This document shows positions 34,940 through 43,664 of a stretch of 64,000 bases of DNA, in pieces. This DNA comes from Methylobacterium aquaticum (GTDB lineage Bacteria; Pseudomonadota; Alphaproteobacteria; Rhizobiales; Beijerinckiaceae), in assembly GCF_016804325.1 (NCBI RefSeq), contig NZ_CP043627.1, positions 1,126,001 to 1,190,000 of the forward strand, read 5' to 3'. The notes below the pieces were generated by a model. That model did not search any database and was not told the DNA's origin. It saw nothing but the letters and a program-made list of their open reading frames with translations. Each line of letters starts with the position of its first letter. Position 1 is the first letter of the stretch. A program made the position numbers and the translations under genes.

Positions 34940-36621
34940 TGGTCGTCTCCGGTCGTCAGGGCGTAGTCGCGGGCGGCCGCCTCTCTGGTCACGTAGCCGA
35001 GGCGCAGGTCGCGCTTCAGGGCGTCGCGGTTCCGCTCGGCCGGGTGGCCGAAGCCGCCGCCGCCGGGGGTCTCGAGCCGCACCCGCTCGCCGGCCCTGAT
35101 GCGGACATCCGTGACCTTCGAGACCATCGGCGGGCTCGCCCAGCCGTCTGGCGTCTGCCAGCCGAAGCGGTTGAGCGCCGCGGAATGCCCGCCCTTGACG
35201 CCGAACGGCGCCACCTTGCCGCGCTCGCCGAGGAGGAACACGTCGGCATCGGTCAGGGTCTCGATCTCGTAGACCGCGCCCAAGCCGCCGCGATGGGCGC
35301 CGGCCCCGGCGCTGTCCGGCCGCAGACCCCATCGGGTGAATACCACCGGATAGGCCGCCTCCAGGATCTCGACCGGGGGGATCGTCGCGGTCGAGATCGG
35401 GTTGTTGGCGTGGCTGAGACCGTCGCTCTCGGGATTGCCGCCGAGGCCCCCGCCGAAGAACGAGAACATCACCCAGCGCGAGCCGTCGGCCCGGTGGCCG
35501 GCGAGCGAGAGCGCGTTGATGGTGCCGAAGGGCGCGGCGGTCGCGCGCTCCGGATCGGCCTCGGCGAGCGCACCCAGCACCACGCCGATCAGCCGCAGGA
35601 TCGTCTCGGTGTAGCCCGCCATCGGCTTCGGTGCGCCGGCACCCAGCAGGGTCGTCTCCGGCACCGTGAAGGTGATCGGCCGCAGGCAGCCGGCATTGGC
35701 CGGGACCTCGGTGAAGACGTGCTTGAGGGCGACGTAGCAGGCCGCCACCGTGGTGGCGTGCGAGATGTTGATCGGCCCCTGCGCCGGGGCCGAGGAGCGC
35801 GAGAAGTCGAGCGTCATCGCGTCGCCCGCGATGGTCAGGTCGAGGGCGATGGTCAGGGGCTCGTCGGTGATGCCGTCGTTGTCGAGCACGTCCGAGAAGC
35901 CGTAGCGGCCGTCCGGCAGCGCCCGGATCGCGGCGCGCATCAGGGCCTCGGCCCGGTCGGAGAAGGCCGCGAAGGCGGCATCGACCGTGGCGTCGCCGTA
36001 CTCGTCGAGGAGCGCGGTGAAGCGGCGCTCGCCGAGATCGAGGGCGTTGAGCTGGCCGTTGAGGTCGCCCCAGTTCGAGGTCGGGACGCGGGTATTGGCG
36101 GCCAGGATGTCGACGATGTCCTGGTTCAGGCGCCCGGCCGAGAACAGCTTCACCGGCGGGAAGCGCACGCCCTCCTGGAAGCTCTCGGTCGCCTTCGGGT
36201 TGTAGCCGCCCGGCACGTTGCCGCCGATGTCGAGCCAGTGGCCGACCGAGGCGAGCCAGCAGAACAATGTGCCGTCCCGGAAGACCGGGCGGACGAGGCG
36301 GAAGTCGTTGAGGTGGGTGCCGCCGCTATAGGGATCGTTGAACAGGAAGGTGTCGCCGGGCTGCAAGCCCCCCTCGCGCTCGACCTTGGCGATGACCGCC
36401 TTCACCGCGAAGGCCATGGCGCCGACGAAGATCGGCAGGCCCTTGGTGCCCTGGACCAGGGTGTCGCCGGTGGTGGCGTGGTAGAGGCCGTGGCAGGCGT
36501 CGCGGGCCTCGGCGATGATCGGGTTGAAGGCCGAGCGGTAGAGCGTCGCGTCCATCTCGTCGGCGATCTGCTCGAGGCGGCCCTTCAGCACCGCCAGGGT
36601 GACGGGATCGATCGAGGTCAT
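34936..36621 (-). CDS. hyuB: Hydantoinase/oxoprolinase family protein, HyuB subunit
   Basis: 561-aa partner subunit of HyuA. Family signatures are MTSIDPVTLAVLKGRLEQIADEMDATLYRSAFNPIIAEARD near the N-terminus (in pieces), FLFNDPYSGGTHLNDFRLVRPVF, HWLDIGGNVPGG, and the C-terminal RPDSAGAGAHRGGLG and LETPGGGGFGHP. This is the B/delta subunit shared by N-methylhydantoinase, acetone carboxylase and oxoprolinase. The ATG at 36621 overlaps the stop of the upstream lyase gene by 4 nt, so lyase-hyuB-hyuA-hydrolase-flavoprotein form one tightly coupled operon. Confidence 0.9.
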   Translation of the reverse strand: MTSIDPVTLAVLKGRLEQIADEMDATLYRSAFNPIIAEARDACHGLYHATTGDTLVQGTKGLPIFVGAMAFAVKAVIAKVEREGGLQPGDTFLFNDPYSGGTHLNDFRLVRPVFRDGTLFCWLASVGHWLDIGGNVPGGYNPKATESFQEGVRFPPVKLFSAGRLNQDIVDILAANTRVPTSNWGDLNGQLNALDLGERRFTALLDEYGDATVDAAFAAFSDRAEALMRAAIRALPDGRYGFSDVLDNDGITDEPLTIALDLTIAGDAMTLDFSRSSAPAQGPINISHATTVAACYVALKHVFTEVPANAGCLRPITFTVPETTLLGAGAPKPMAGYTETILRLIGVVLGALAEADPERATAAPFGTINALSLAGHRADGSRWVMFSFFGGGLGGNPESDGLSHANNPISTATIPPVEILEAAYPVVFTRWGLRPDSAGAGAHRGGLGAVYEIETLTDADVFLLGERGKVAPFGVKGGHSAALNRFGWQTPDGWASPPMVSKVTDVRIRAGERVRLETPGGGGFGHPAERNRDALKRDLRLGYVTREAAARDYALTTGDDQ

Positions 36622-37484
36622 TGTCCCGCTCCCTCGTAAGCGCGGCCGCGGGCCAGCATCTCGGGCGTGCCGATCAAGGCGTTCAGCTCGCCGAAATCGA
36701 ACATCCGGTCGGCGAACGGCGTGTTGGTGCCGGCCTTGGCGAGCGAGCCGTAATAGGCCTGGGCGGTGCGGGCGAGCGCCCGGACGATGCCGCCGGGGAA
36801 GATCACCAGGCGAAAGCCCAAAGCCCCGAGATCGGCGGCCGAGGCCAGCGGCGTGTCGCCGCCCTCGACCATGTTGGCCAGAAGCGGCCGGCTGTGCCCG
36901 AGCGCCTTCGTGACCTCCGCCAACTGGTTGGCCGAGCGCGGCGCCTCGACGAACAGAACGTCGGCTCCGGCCTCGGCATAGGCCCGGGCCCGCTCGATGG
37001 CGCGCTCGAAGCCCTCGACCGCCACCGCATCGGTGCGGGCGACGATCAGGGTCTCGGCGCTCACGCGGGCGTCGAGCGCCGCCTTGATCTTGCCGACCAT
37101 GTCGCCCTGGCCGATCAGCGTCTTGTCCTGGAGGTGGCCGCAGCGCTTGGGGTAGCTCTGGTCCTCGAGCTGGATCGCGCTGGCGCCGGCGCGCTCGAAC
37201 AGCCGCACGGTGCGCTCGACGTTGAGCGCGTTGCCGTAGCCGTTGTCGGCATCGACCACGAGGGGCGTCGCCACCCGGTCGCGCACCAGGGTGATGGTCT
37301 CGGCGACCTCGGTCATCGAGACGAGGCCGATATCGGGCCGGCCCAGCCGCGTATAGGCGATGGCCGCGCCCGAGAGGTACAGGGCCTCGAAGCCCGCATC
37401 CGTGGCGAGCGAGGCCGTGAGGGCGTCGTAGACGCCCGGAGCGACGAGGACGCGGTCCTCGGCGAGGCGGGACTTCAGGGACAT
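36618..37484 (-). CDS. Isocitrate lyase/PEP mutase family C-C lyase (2,3-dimethylmalate lyase-like)
   Basis: 288-aa TIM-barrel enzyme. The family core is visible: VAPGVYDALTASLATDAGFEALYLSGAAIA, VDADNGYGN (metal-binding Asp), QLEDQSYPKRCGHLQDK with the catalytic KRCGH motif, and IVARTDAVAVEG. Enzymes with this set cleave 2-methylisocitrate, 2,3-dimethylmalate, oxaloacetate or petal-death substrates to pyruvate or glyoxylate plus an acid. Its length equals dimethylmalate lyase. With the LeuCD-like hydratase in the same region it could cleave the hydrated product; that pathway role is inferred. The start at 37484 is the first ATG (MSLKSRLAEDR). Confidence 0.86.
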   Translation of the reverse strand: MSLKSRLAEDRVLVAPGVYDALTASLATDAGFEALYLSGAAIAYTRLGRPDIGLVSMTEVAETITLVRDRVATPLVVDADNGYGNALNVERTVRLFERAGASAIQLEDQSYPKRCGHLQDKTLIGQGDMVGKIKAALDARVSAETLIVARTDAVAVEGFERAIERARAYAEAGADVLFVEAPRSANQLAEVTKALGHSRPLLANMVEGGDTPLASAADLGALGFRLVIFPGGIVRALARTAQAYYGSLAKAGTNTPFADRMFDFGELNALIGTPEMLARGRAYEGAGQ

Positions 37485-37566
37485 GAGGTTAAGTCTTCCC
37501 GGTACTGTCTTGTTGCCAGCAGGCTCTCTCTTGTTGTCGAGGCGCCCGATCGATGAATGATCTCCG

Positions 37567-37703
37567 CGTCATCCCGGGGCCGCGTAGCGGAGCCCGGGAT
37601 CCAGAACCGCGGATCTTGCAGAATGAAGCGGAGACGATCCGCTCTCCTCGCGACTACCTGTGGTTCTGGATTCCGGGCTCCGCTGCGCGGCCCCGGAATG
37701 ACG
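37567..37703. repeat. Palindromic intergenic repeat, family D
   Basis: 137-bp element with ends CGTCATCCCGGGGCCGC and GGCCCCGGAATGACG, and inner AGCCCGGGATCCAGAA / TTCTGGATTCCGGGCT arms. It fills the 267-bp gap between the MmgE/PrpD gene and the lyase gene. Confidence 0.78.
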
Positions 37704-37751
37704 TGGTGGGTGTGATGTCGGTGGTTACTGTCGGGAAGTGAGGCGGGAGGC

Positions 37752-39146
37752 TCACGCCACCAACGCCAGCAGCTTCCCGACCCCCTCCGCCGTCTCGATC
37801 CCGGCGACCGCGCGGATGACGTCCTCGCATCGCTCCGCCCCCCAGACCGGCCCGGCGAGCGCCCGGAACTTCTCCCGGACATCGTCGGCCGAATACGGAT
37901 CCTCGGTGTCGCCGCGGTTGGTGAGCGCCTTGGCCGAGAGCTTGCGGCCGTCGGCCAGCGTCAGCGTGACCTTGGCCGGACGCAAGGACGGCAGCTGCGC
38001 CGTCATGGTCGGGTCCTCCTGCACCATCACCCGGCGGGCCAGCGACAGGATGCGGCGGTCGGCGCGCGCCTCGTCCCGGAAGGCGTCGGTATCGGCCTCG
38101 CCCCGCACGATGGCTGCCGCGAGGGCGAAGGGCAGGGAGAACTTCGCCGCCAGCATCGTCTCGGGCGCCGGATGGTCGAGCTGCGCCGCCCAGACATAGG
38201 TCGCGACCTCGACCGAGCGCACGGAATCCGGGTCGATCGGGCCGGCCTCGGCGCGGATCTGCGCCAGGGCGTCGAGGGCGCCGTGGGTGTAGCGGCAGGC
38301 GGCGTGACGCTTGAAGTAGTTGCGGGCGATCTCCCAGCGGGTCCCCAGATCCTCCACCATCGCGGCGGCGGAGAAGTCGTCGGCGAGGATGCCGCCATAG
38401 ACCGTCCCGATGCCGTCGCGCTCGGGGAGAAAGCCGCTCTCGGCGAGGTCCCAGGCGGTGAGCCCGAGCTGGTTGGAGAGGCCGGCATAGGTGTTGCGCA
38501 CCGTCGCCCCCTCCAGCATCGTGCGCCGGCTGGTGCTCAACCCCAGCGACGAGGCGAGGCCGATCGCCCGGCCGATCATCGCGGCATCGGCACGATGGAG
38601 CTTGGCGACGGCGAGCGCCGCCCCGACCGTGCCCCAGGTGCCGTGCGGGTGCATCGTCACGCGTAGTTTCGAGGCGATGCCGATCCGCGCGCCGATCTCG
38701 TAGCCGAGGACCAGCGCGGCGATCAGGTCGGCACCGGAGGATTGCGTCTCCTGCGCGGCGGCGAGGGCCGCGGGCACGACGTGGATGCCGGGATGGCCGC
38801 GGGCGTACTGGTTGCCCTCGTCGAGTTCCAGCGTCGTACCGGCGGCACCGTTGACCAGGGCCGCGTCGCGCGGATCGAGGGACAGGCCGCTGCCGATCGC
38901 CGGAGCGGGACCTGGGCGGCGGGCGGCGAGGCGCTTGGCGAGCGCCCGGCATTCCGGCTCGCGCATCCCGGCGGCGATGACGCCGAGCGAGTCGAGGAGG
39001 ACCAGGCGGGCGCGGTCGAGCGCCGGCTCCGGAATATCGGCGGGGACGAGACCGGCCGCGAAACTCGTCCATTGCCCGAGCCAGGCGGGGGCGGGCTCGG
39101 CGAGCAGCGTGGTCGCCGGGGCGATGCCGGGGGTGACGATGCCCAT
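37752..39146 (-). CDS. MmgE/PrpD family protein
   Basis: 464-aa member of the 2-methylcitrate dehydratase/cis-aconitate decarboxylase (IRG1) superfamily. Characteristic stretches are RARLVLLDSLGVIAAGM, NGAAGTTLELDEGN, HPGIHVVPAALAAAQ, the conserved MHPHGTWGTVGAALAVAKLH, and KRHAACRYTHGALDAL. Members dehydrate or isomerise 2-methylcitrate-like tricarboxylates, and many are uncharacterised. There is 1 nt between its start and the stop of the upstream livF, so it is the last gene of the livKHMGF operon and links the transporter with the catabolic genes downstream. Substrate unknown. Confidence 0.87.
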   Translation of the reverse strand: MGIVTPGIAPATTLLAEPAPAWLGQWTSFAAGLVPADIPEPALDRARLVLLDSLGVIAAGMREPECRALAKRLAARRPGPAPAIGSGLSLDPRDAALVNGAAGTTLELDEGNQYARGHPGIHVVPAALAAAQETQSSGADLIAALVLGYEIGARIGIASKLRVTMHPHGTWGTVGAALAVAKLHRADAAMIGRAIGLASSLGLSTSRRTMLEGATVRNTYAGLSNQLGLTAWDLAESGFLPERDGIGTVYGGILADDFSAAAMVEDLGTRWEIARNYFKRHAACRYTHGALDALAQIRAEAGPIDPDSVRSVEVATYVWAAQLDHPAPETMLAAKFSLPFALAAAIVRGEADTDAFRDEARADRRILSLARRVMVQEDPTMTAQLPSLRPAKVTLTLADGRKLSAKALTNRGDTEDPYSADDVREKFRALAGPVWGAERCEDVIRAVAGIETAEGVGKLLALVA

Positions 39147-39147
39147 C

Positions 39148-39849
39148 CTACAGCCCCAGATAGGTGCGGCGCAGGGCCGGGTCGGCGGCGAGCGTCGCGG
39201 CGTCGCCCGAGAGCGCGACGGTGCCGTTCTCCAGGATGTAGGCGCGGGTCGCGAGATCGAGCGACTGCACCACGTTCTGCTCCACCAGCATGATCGGCAG
39301 TCCTTCCTGGTTGAGGGTACGGACGAGCGTGAACATCTCCTCGACGAGGAGCGGCGAGAGCCCGAGGGAGGGCTCGTCGAGGATGAGGAGCCGCGGCTCG
39401 GCCATCAGGCCGCGGCCGATGGCGAGCATCTGCTGCTCTCCCCCTGAGAGGGTGCCGGCGGCCTGGGCCGCCCGCTCGCGCAGGCGCGGGAAGGTGGCGA
39501 AGACCCGCTCGATGTTCTCCCCCCGCCGCGCCCGGCCGCGGCGATAGCTGCCGAGCACCAGGTTCTCGCGCACGCTGAGGTTCGGGAAGATCTTGCGGCC
39601 TTCCGGGACGTGGATCAGCCCGGCCTCGACGATGGCAGAGGCCGAGGCCCGGGTGATGGCCCGGCCGTCGAAGCGGATGTTTCCGGCCCGCGCCGAGACC
39701 ACCCCGGACAGGACCTTGTTCAGCGTCGTCTTGCCGACGCCGTTGGCGCCGAGCACCGCGACGATCTCGCCGGGCTTCACCGTGAGGTCGAGGCCGCGCA
39801 GGACCTCGGTGGCGCCGTAGCCGGCGCGAAGGCCTTCGATCTTAAGCAT
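39148..39849 (-). CDS. livF: Branched-chain-type ABC transporter ATPase (LivF)
   Basis: 233-aa ABC ATPase. It starts MLKIEGLRAGYGATEVLRGLDL, with Walker A GANGVGKTT, the LivF-typical HVPEGRKIFPNLSVRENL, signature LSGGEQQMLAIGRGLM, Walker B LLILDEPSLGLSP and the switch region MLVEQNV. It overlaps livG by 8 nt and is followed directly by mmgE/prpD. Works with the livG, livM and livH products at 39842-42444. Confidence 0.92.
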   Translation of the reverse strand: MLKIEGLRAGYGATEVLRGLDLTVKPGEIVAVLGANGVGKTTLNKVLSGVVSARAGNIRFDGRAITRASASAIVEAGLIHVPEGRKIFPNLSVRENLVLGSYRRGRARRGENIERVFATFPRLRERAAQAAGTLSGGEQQMLAIGRGLMAEPRLLILDEPSLGLSPLLVEEMFTLVRTLNQEGLPIMLVEQNVVQSLDLATRAYILENGTVALSGDAATLAADPALRRTYLGL

Positions 39850-40603
39850 CGACCGCCTCGCCCTTGACGGAATCTTCGGCCTTCATCCGGGCGGCCGCGC
39901 CCTTGCCGAGATAGGCCTCGATCACCTGCGGGTCGGCGCAGACCTGCCGCGGCGGGCCGGACGCGATCATCCGGCCCTGCGCGAGGACGAAAACCTCCTC
40001 GCACAGGGTCATCACCGCCTGCATGATGTGCTCGATCATCAGGATGGTGACGCCGTCGTCGCGGATGGCGCGCACGACGGGGAGGATGTCGCGGATTTCC
40101 GACGGGTTCAGGCCCGCCAGCACCTCGTCGAGGAGGAGGAGCCGCGGCTCGGTGGCCAGCGCCCGGGCCACCTCCAGGCGCTTGCGCCCGGCGACGGTGA
40201 GGTCGGCGGCCGGCTTGTCGAGCTGGTCGCCGAGACCCACCCGCGTCCCGACCTCGCGGGCCTTCGCTACCGCATCCGCCCGGCGCGGATGGCGCAGGTA
40301 GGCGCCGACCGCGATGTTCTCGGCGACCGTCAACCCGGCGAAGGGCTGGACGATCTGGAAGGTGCGGGCGATGCCGCGGCGGGCCCGCAGGTGCGGCGCC
40401 ACCATCGTCACGTCCTCGCCCTCGAACGTCACCCGGCCTTCGCTGGGGGTGAGGAAGCCGGAGATCATCCCGAACAGGGTGGTCTTGCCGGCGCCGTTCG
40501 GCCCGATGAGCCCGGTGATCGAGCCCGCCGGCACGGTGAGCGACGCGCGGTCGACCGCGACGAGGCCCTGGAAGCGCTTGGTGAGGGAATCGACGGCGAG
40601 CAT
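39842..40603 (-). CDS. livG: Branched-chain-type ABC transporter ATPase (LivG)
   Basis: 253-aa ABC ATPase. Walker A is GPNGAGKTT, the LivG-type Q-loop region RGIARTFQIVQPFAGLTV is present, signature LTVAGRKRLEVARAL replaces LSGGQ (a common LivG variant), Walker B is LLLLDEVLAGLNPSE, and the C-terminal extension (VIEAYLGKGAA) is family-typical. Starts 3 nt after the livM stop; overlaps livF. Confidence 0.92.
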   Translation of the reverse strand: MLAVDSLTKRFQGLVAVDRASLTVPAGSITGLIGPNGAGKTTLFGMISGFLTPSEGRVTFEGEDVTMVAPHLRARRGIARTFQIVQPFAGLTVAENIAVGAYLRHPRRADAVAKAREVGTRVGLGDQLDKPAADLTVAGRKRLEVARALATEPRLLLLDEVLAGLNPSEIRDILPVVRAIRDDGVTILMIEHIMQAVMTLCEEVFVLAQGRMIASGPPRQVCADPQVIEAYLGKGAAARMKAEDSVKGEAVDA

Positions 40604-40606
40604 GGA

Positions 40607-41575
40607 TCAGGCTCCCACCGGGACGGCGCGCGCCTTGCGCTTGCGGCGGCGCAGGCCGAGCAGCCCCTGCGGCGCGAAGGCGATGACGGCGATGAGGCAG
40701 GCGCCGAACACCACGAGATCGACCCCCGGAACGCCGCCGGCCAGATGCTTGGTGAGTTCGCCGAGGCCTTGCAGCGCAAGCGCACCCACGAGCGGCCCGA
40801 AGGCGGTGCCGATGCCGCCGACGATCGGCGCCAGCAGCGCCTCGACGGAGATCCAGGTGCCGTAGGCCACCCCGGCATCGAGGTAGAGGAAGTACTGCAC
40901 GTAGAGGCCGCCGGCCGCCGCGGTGATCGCCGCCGAGAGCGCGATGGCGCGCAGCTTCACCGAGAGGGCATCGACCCCGAGCGCGCGGGCCGCCTCCTCG
41001 TTCTCGCGCACCGCAATCAGGTGGGCGCCGAAGCGCGAGCGCTCGAGCCAGCGCGAGGCGAGCAGCGCCACGCCGACGAAGGCGACGACCAGGAGGACGA
41101 AGAGCCGCCGGTCGGCGAATTGCAGGGTGGCGAGGCCCGGCCGCAGGGGCAGGAGCAGCCCGGCGGCGCCCCCGGTGAAGTCGGCGGCGTTGGCCAGGAT
41201 GCGGAACACTTCCGCGAAGGCAAGCGTCACGAGGGCGAAGTAGGAGCCGCGCAGGCCCGCCCGGAAACTCAGGAACCCGATGGCGAGGCCGACCAGCGCC
41301 CCGAGGCCGATTCCCGCCCCGAGCGCCGACCAGGCGTTCCAGCCGAGCTTCATCTGGAGGATCGCGGTGGCGTAGGCCCCGGTGCCGAAGAAGGCGGCGT
41401 GACCGAAGGAATACTGGCCGCCGAAGCCGCCGAGCACGTTCCAGCCCAATCCCGCGAGCGCGATGATGAGCGTGGTGACGAGGAAGTTGAGGAGGCTGCC
41501 CGACAGCCCGAGGAAGGGCAGGGCGGCGAGCACGCCGAGGACGAGGAGGACGGGCGCGAGGTCGCGGGCGCTCAT
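40607..41575 (-). CDS. livM: Branched-chain-type ABC transporter permease (LivM)
   Basis: 322-aa membrane protein with about nine hydrophobic helices. LivM hallmarks: GLGWNVLGGFGGQYSFGHAAFFGTGAY, FRAGLRGSYFALVTLAFAEVFR, IAVRENEEAARALGVDALSVKL and VGGIGTAFGPLVGAL, ending in the basic tail RRRKRKARAVPVGA. ATG at 41575 overlaps the livH stop by 4 nt. Part of the livKHMGF-mmgE operon. Confidence 0.92.
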   Translation of the reverse strand: MSARDLAPVLLVLGVLAALPFLGLSGSLLNFLVTTLIIALAGLGWNVLGGFGGQYSFGHAAFFGTGAYATAILQMKLGWNAWSALGAGIGLGALVGLAIGFLSFRAGLRGSYFALVTLAFAEVFRILANAADFTGGAAGLLLPLRPGLATLQFADRRLFVLLVVAFVGVALLASRWLERSRFGAHLIAVRENEEAARALGVDALSVKLRAIALSAAITAAAGGLYVQYFLYLDAGVAYGTWISVEALLAPIVGGIGTAFGPLVGALALQGLGELTKHLAGGVPGVDLVVFGACLIAVIAFAPQGLLGLRRRKRKARAVPVGA

Positions 41576-42444
41576 GCGCGGGCTCCGAACAGGCCGGTCG
41601 GACGCACCAGCAGCACCAGGATGAAGATCAGGAAGATGCCGATCTGACCCAGGCTGTCGCCGAGCAGCAGGCCGGAAAAGCTCTCGACCACCCCGATGAT
41701 CAGGCCGCCGACGAGGGCGCCGGCGATCGATCCCATGCCGCCGAGCACCACGATGGTGAAGGCGACGAGCACGAAGGCGGCGCCGGAGCGCGGGTTGACG
41801 TAGTAGGTCGGCATCAACAGGCAGGCGGCGACGGCGAGGCACGCGCAGCCGATCCCGAAGGTGACGGCGTAGACGTGGTCGACCTCGATGCCGACGAGGC
41901 GGGCGCCGAGCTTCTCCCGCGCCACCGCCCGGATCGCCCGGCCGGTGTCAGAACGGTTGAGGAGGAGCCAGAGCAGGCCGGTCACCGCGATGGCGGCGAC
42001 GAAGCCGATCACCCGCGGCGTCGAGAGCAGGAGCGGGCCGAGCTCGATCACCTGGAGGGCGGCATCGGAATCGAGGGCGCGGGTATCGGAGCGGAACAGG
42101 GCGAGCAGCCCGTTCTCCAGCACGATCGACAGGCCGAGCGTCACGAGGAGCACGTTGTTGTCGTTGCCGTGGCTCGCCGGGCCGATGACGAAGCGCTGCA
42201 GGCCGTAGCCGAGGCCGAACATCAGCGGCACGATCCCGACCATCGCGAGGTAGGGATCGACGTGGACCAGCGCGAAGGCGCCCCAGACCGCGAACATCGC
42301 GACGGTGAGCAGCGCCCCGTGCGCGAAGTTGATGATGTGCAGGACCCCGTAGACCAGGGTCAGCCCGAGGGCGATGAGGGCGTAGACTGCCCCCGTCATC
42401 AGGCCGTTGAGGGCTGCCTCGATCAGGATCTGGGGCGCGTACAT
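41572..42444 (-). CDS. livH: Branched-chain-type ABC transporter permease (LivH)
   Basis: 290-aa permease beginning MYAPQILIEAALNGLMTGAVYALIALGLTLVYGV (in segments), with HIINFAHGALLTVAMF, DTGRAIRAVAREKLGARLVGI and VLGGMGSIAGALVGGLIIG, all LivH-typical. The start ATG at 42444 lies 2 nt after the livK stop; the long open frame upstream is a shadow of livK. Confidence 0.92.
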   Translation of the reverse strand: MYAPQILIEAALNGLMTGAVYALIALGLTLVYGVLHIINFAHGALLTVAMFAVWGAFALVHVDPYLAMVGIVPLMFGLGYGLQRFVIGPASHGNDNNVLLVTLGLSIVLENGLLALFRSDTRALDSDAALQVIELGPLLLSTPRVIGFVAAIAVTGLLWLLLNRSDTGRAIRAVAREKLGARLVGIEVDHVYAVTFGIGCACLAVAACLLMPTYYVNPRSGAAFVLVAFTIVVLGGMGSIAGALVGGLIIGVVESFSGLLLGDSLGQIGIFLIFILVLLVRPTGLFGARA

Positions 42445-42446
42445 CG

Positions 42447-43664
42447 TCACGCCTTGAACGGGAAGTTCGCCTTCGCCTCGGCGAAGGCGGGCGGTGCGAT
42501 CACCTTGACGTCGCCGCCCTGGACCTGGGTGTTGAGCGGCAGCGCCGAGGTGTTCTGGCCGCCCGCGAACTTCGACTGGCCGTAGGGCATCACGCCGCTG
42601 GCGAAGCTCTGGGTGGAAAGCGCCTCGATGATCTTGAGCCGGTCGGGCGCGCCGGCCTTCTCGATCGCCTCGGCCATCAGCCGCACGGCGGAGTAGTTCA
42701 TCGGCACGTTGTAGGCGAAGGCTCGTCCCGCGGCCTCGGTGCGCTTGCGCAGTTCGGCGGTCAGCGGGTTCTTCGGATCGGGCCAGTGGTTGCAATCCAT
42801 CACGCCCTCGGCCGCCTGCGGGAATTCCTTGACGAAGCGTAAGGACGAGGCGCCGCCGCCGAGGATCGCGTAGATGCCCTTTGGCCGGACCCGCTGCTGG
42901 AGCATCGTGCGGGCGAGCAGCACGAACTCGCCGTAATAGTTCGACGGGATGACGAGGTCGGGCTGGAGCGAGCGGATGCGCAGGACGACGTTGGCCATGT
43001 CGCGGGCCGGGGTCGGGTGCGACACGGTCTCCAGGATCTCGAAGCCGAGCTTCGGCAATTCGGCCTGGAGGAGCTTGGCGAGGCCGGAGCCGAACAACCC
43101 GTCCTCGTGGACGATCACGACGGTGCGGGCCGGCTTGCCGGCGGCGTCGTTGAGGGCGACGAGGCGTTCCAGCGCGCTCTTCGTCACCATGCCGAAGCTC
43201 GGCGAGAACCGGAACGTGTTCTTGAGGCCGCGCTGGGTCAGCTGGTCGGCGACGCCGACATCGATCAGGTAGGGCAGGTCGTAGCGCGAGGCGGCCTGGC
43301 TCGCGGTGGCGCAGAGCCCGCTGGCGAAGCCCCCGACGATCGCCGCCACGCCCTCGCCGTTCAGGCGCTCGGTCTCCTGCGCCGCCACTTCCGGGCTCGA
43401 CCGGCTGTCTGCGAAGACGATCTCGAGCTTGGCGCCGCCCAGCGCCTTGAGGCCCCCGGCGGCGTTGATGTCCTGCACGGCGAGCTCCGCGCCGAGCTTG
43501 CCGAGGTCGCCATCGTTGGCGAGCGCGCCGGTCACCGGCTGGATGATGCCGAGCTTCACGGCCGCGCCCTGCGCCCGCAGGATCGCCGGCATCGCCATCA
43601 CGGAGGTCGCGGCGAGGCCGGTACGCAGGACGGCGCGGCGGGACGGAACGAGGATCGAGGTCAC
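42447..43664 (-). CDS. ABC transporter substrate-binding protein (LivK family)
   Basis: 405-aa periplasmic receptor. A GTG start at 43664 gives a twin-arginine-type signal (SRRAVLRTGLAATSVMAMPAILRAQG). The mature part begins VKLGIIQPVTGALANDGDLGKLGAELAVQDINAAGG and has VAAIVGGFASGLCATASQAA, typical of LivK-like receptors. The start overlaps the GntR stop by 4 nt, so the regulator and transporter are co-transcribed. Ligand unknown; specific for the compound handled by the downstream catabolic genes by inference. Confidence 0.87.
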   Translation of the reverse strand: MTSILVPSRRAVLRTGLAATSVMAMPAILRAQGAAVKLGIIQPVTGALANDGDLGKLGAELAVQDINAAGGLKALGGAKLEIVFADSRSSPEVAAQETERLNGEGVAAIVGGFASGLCATASQAASRYDLPYLIDVGVADQLTQRGLKNTFRFSPSFGMVTKSALERLVALNDAAGKPARTVVIVHEDGLFGSGLAKLLQAELPKLGFEILETVSHPTPARDMANVVLRIRSLQPDLVIPSNYYGEFVLLARTMLQQRVRPKGIYAILGGGASSLRFVKEFPQAAEGVMDCNHWPDPKNPLTAELRKRTEAAGRAFAYNVPMNYSAVRLMAEAIEKAGAPDRLKIIEALSTQSFASGVMPYGQSKFAGGQNTSALPLNTQVQGGDVKVIAPPAFAEAKANFPFKA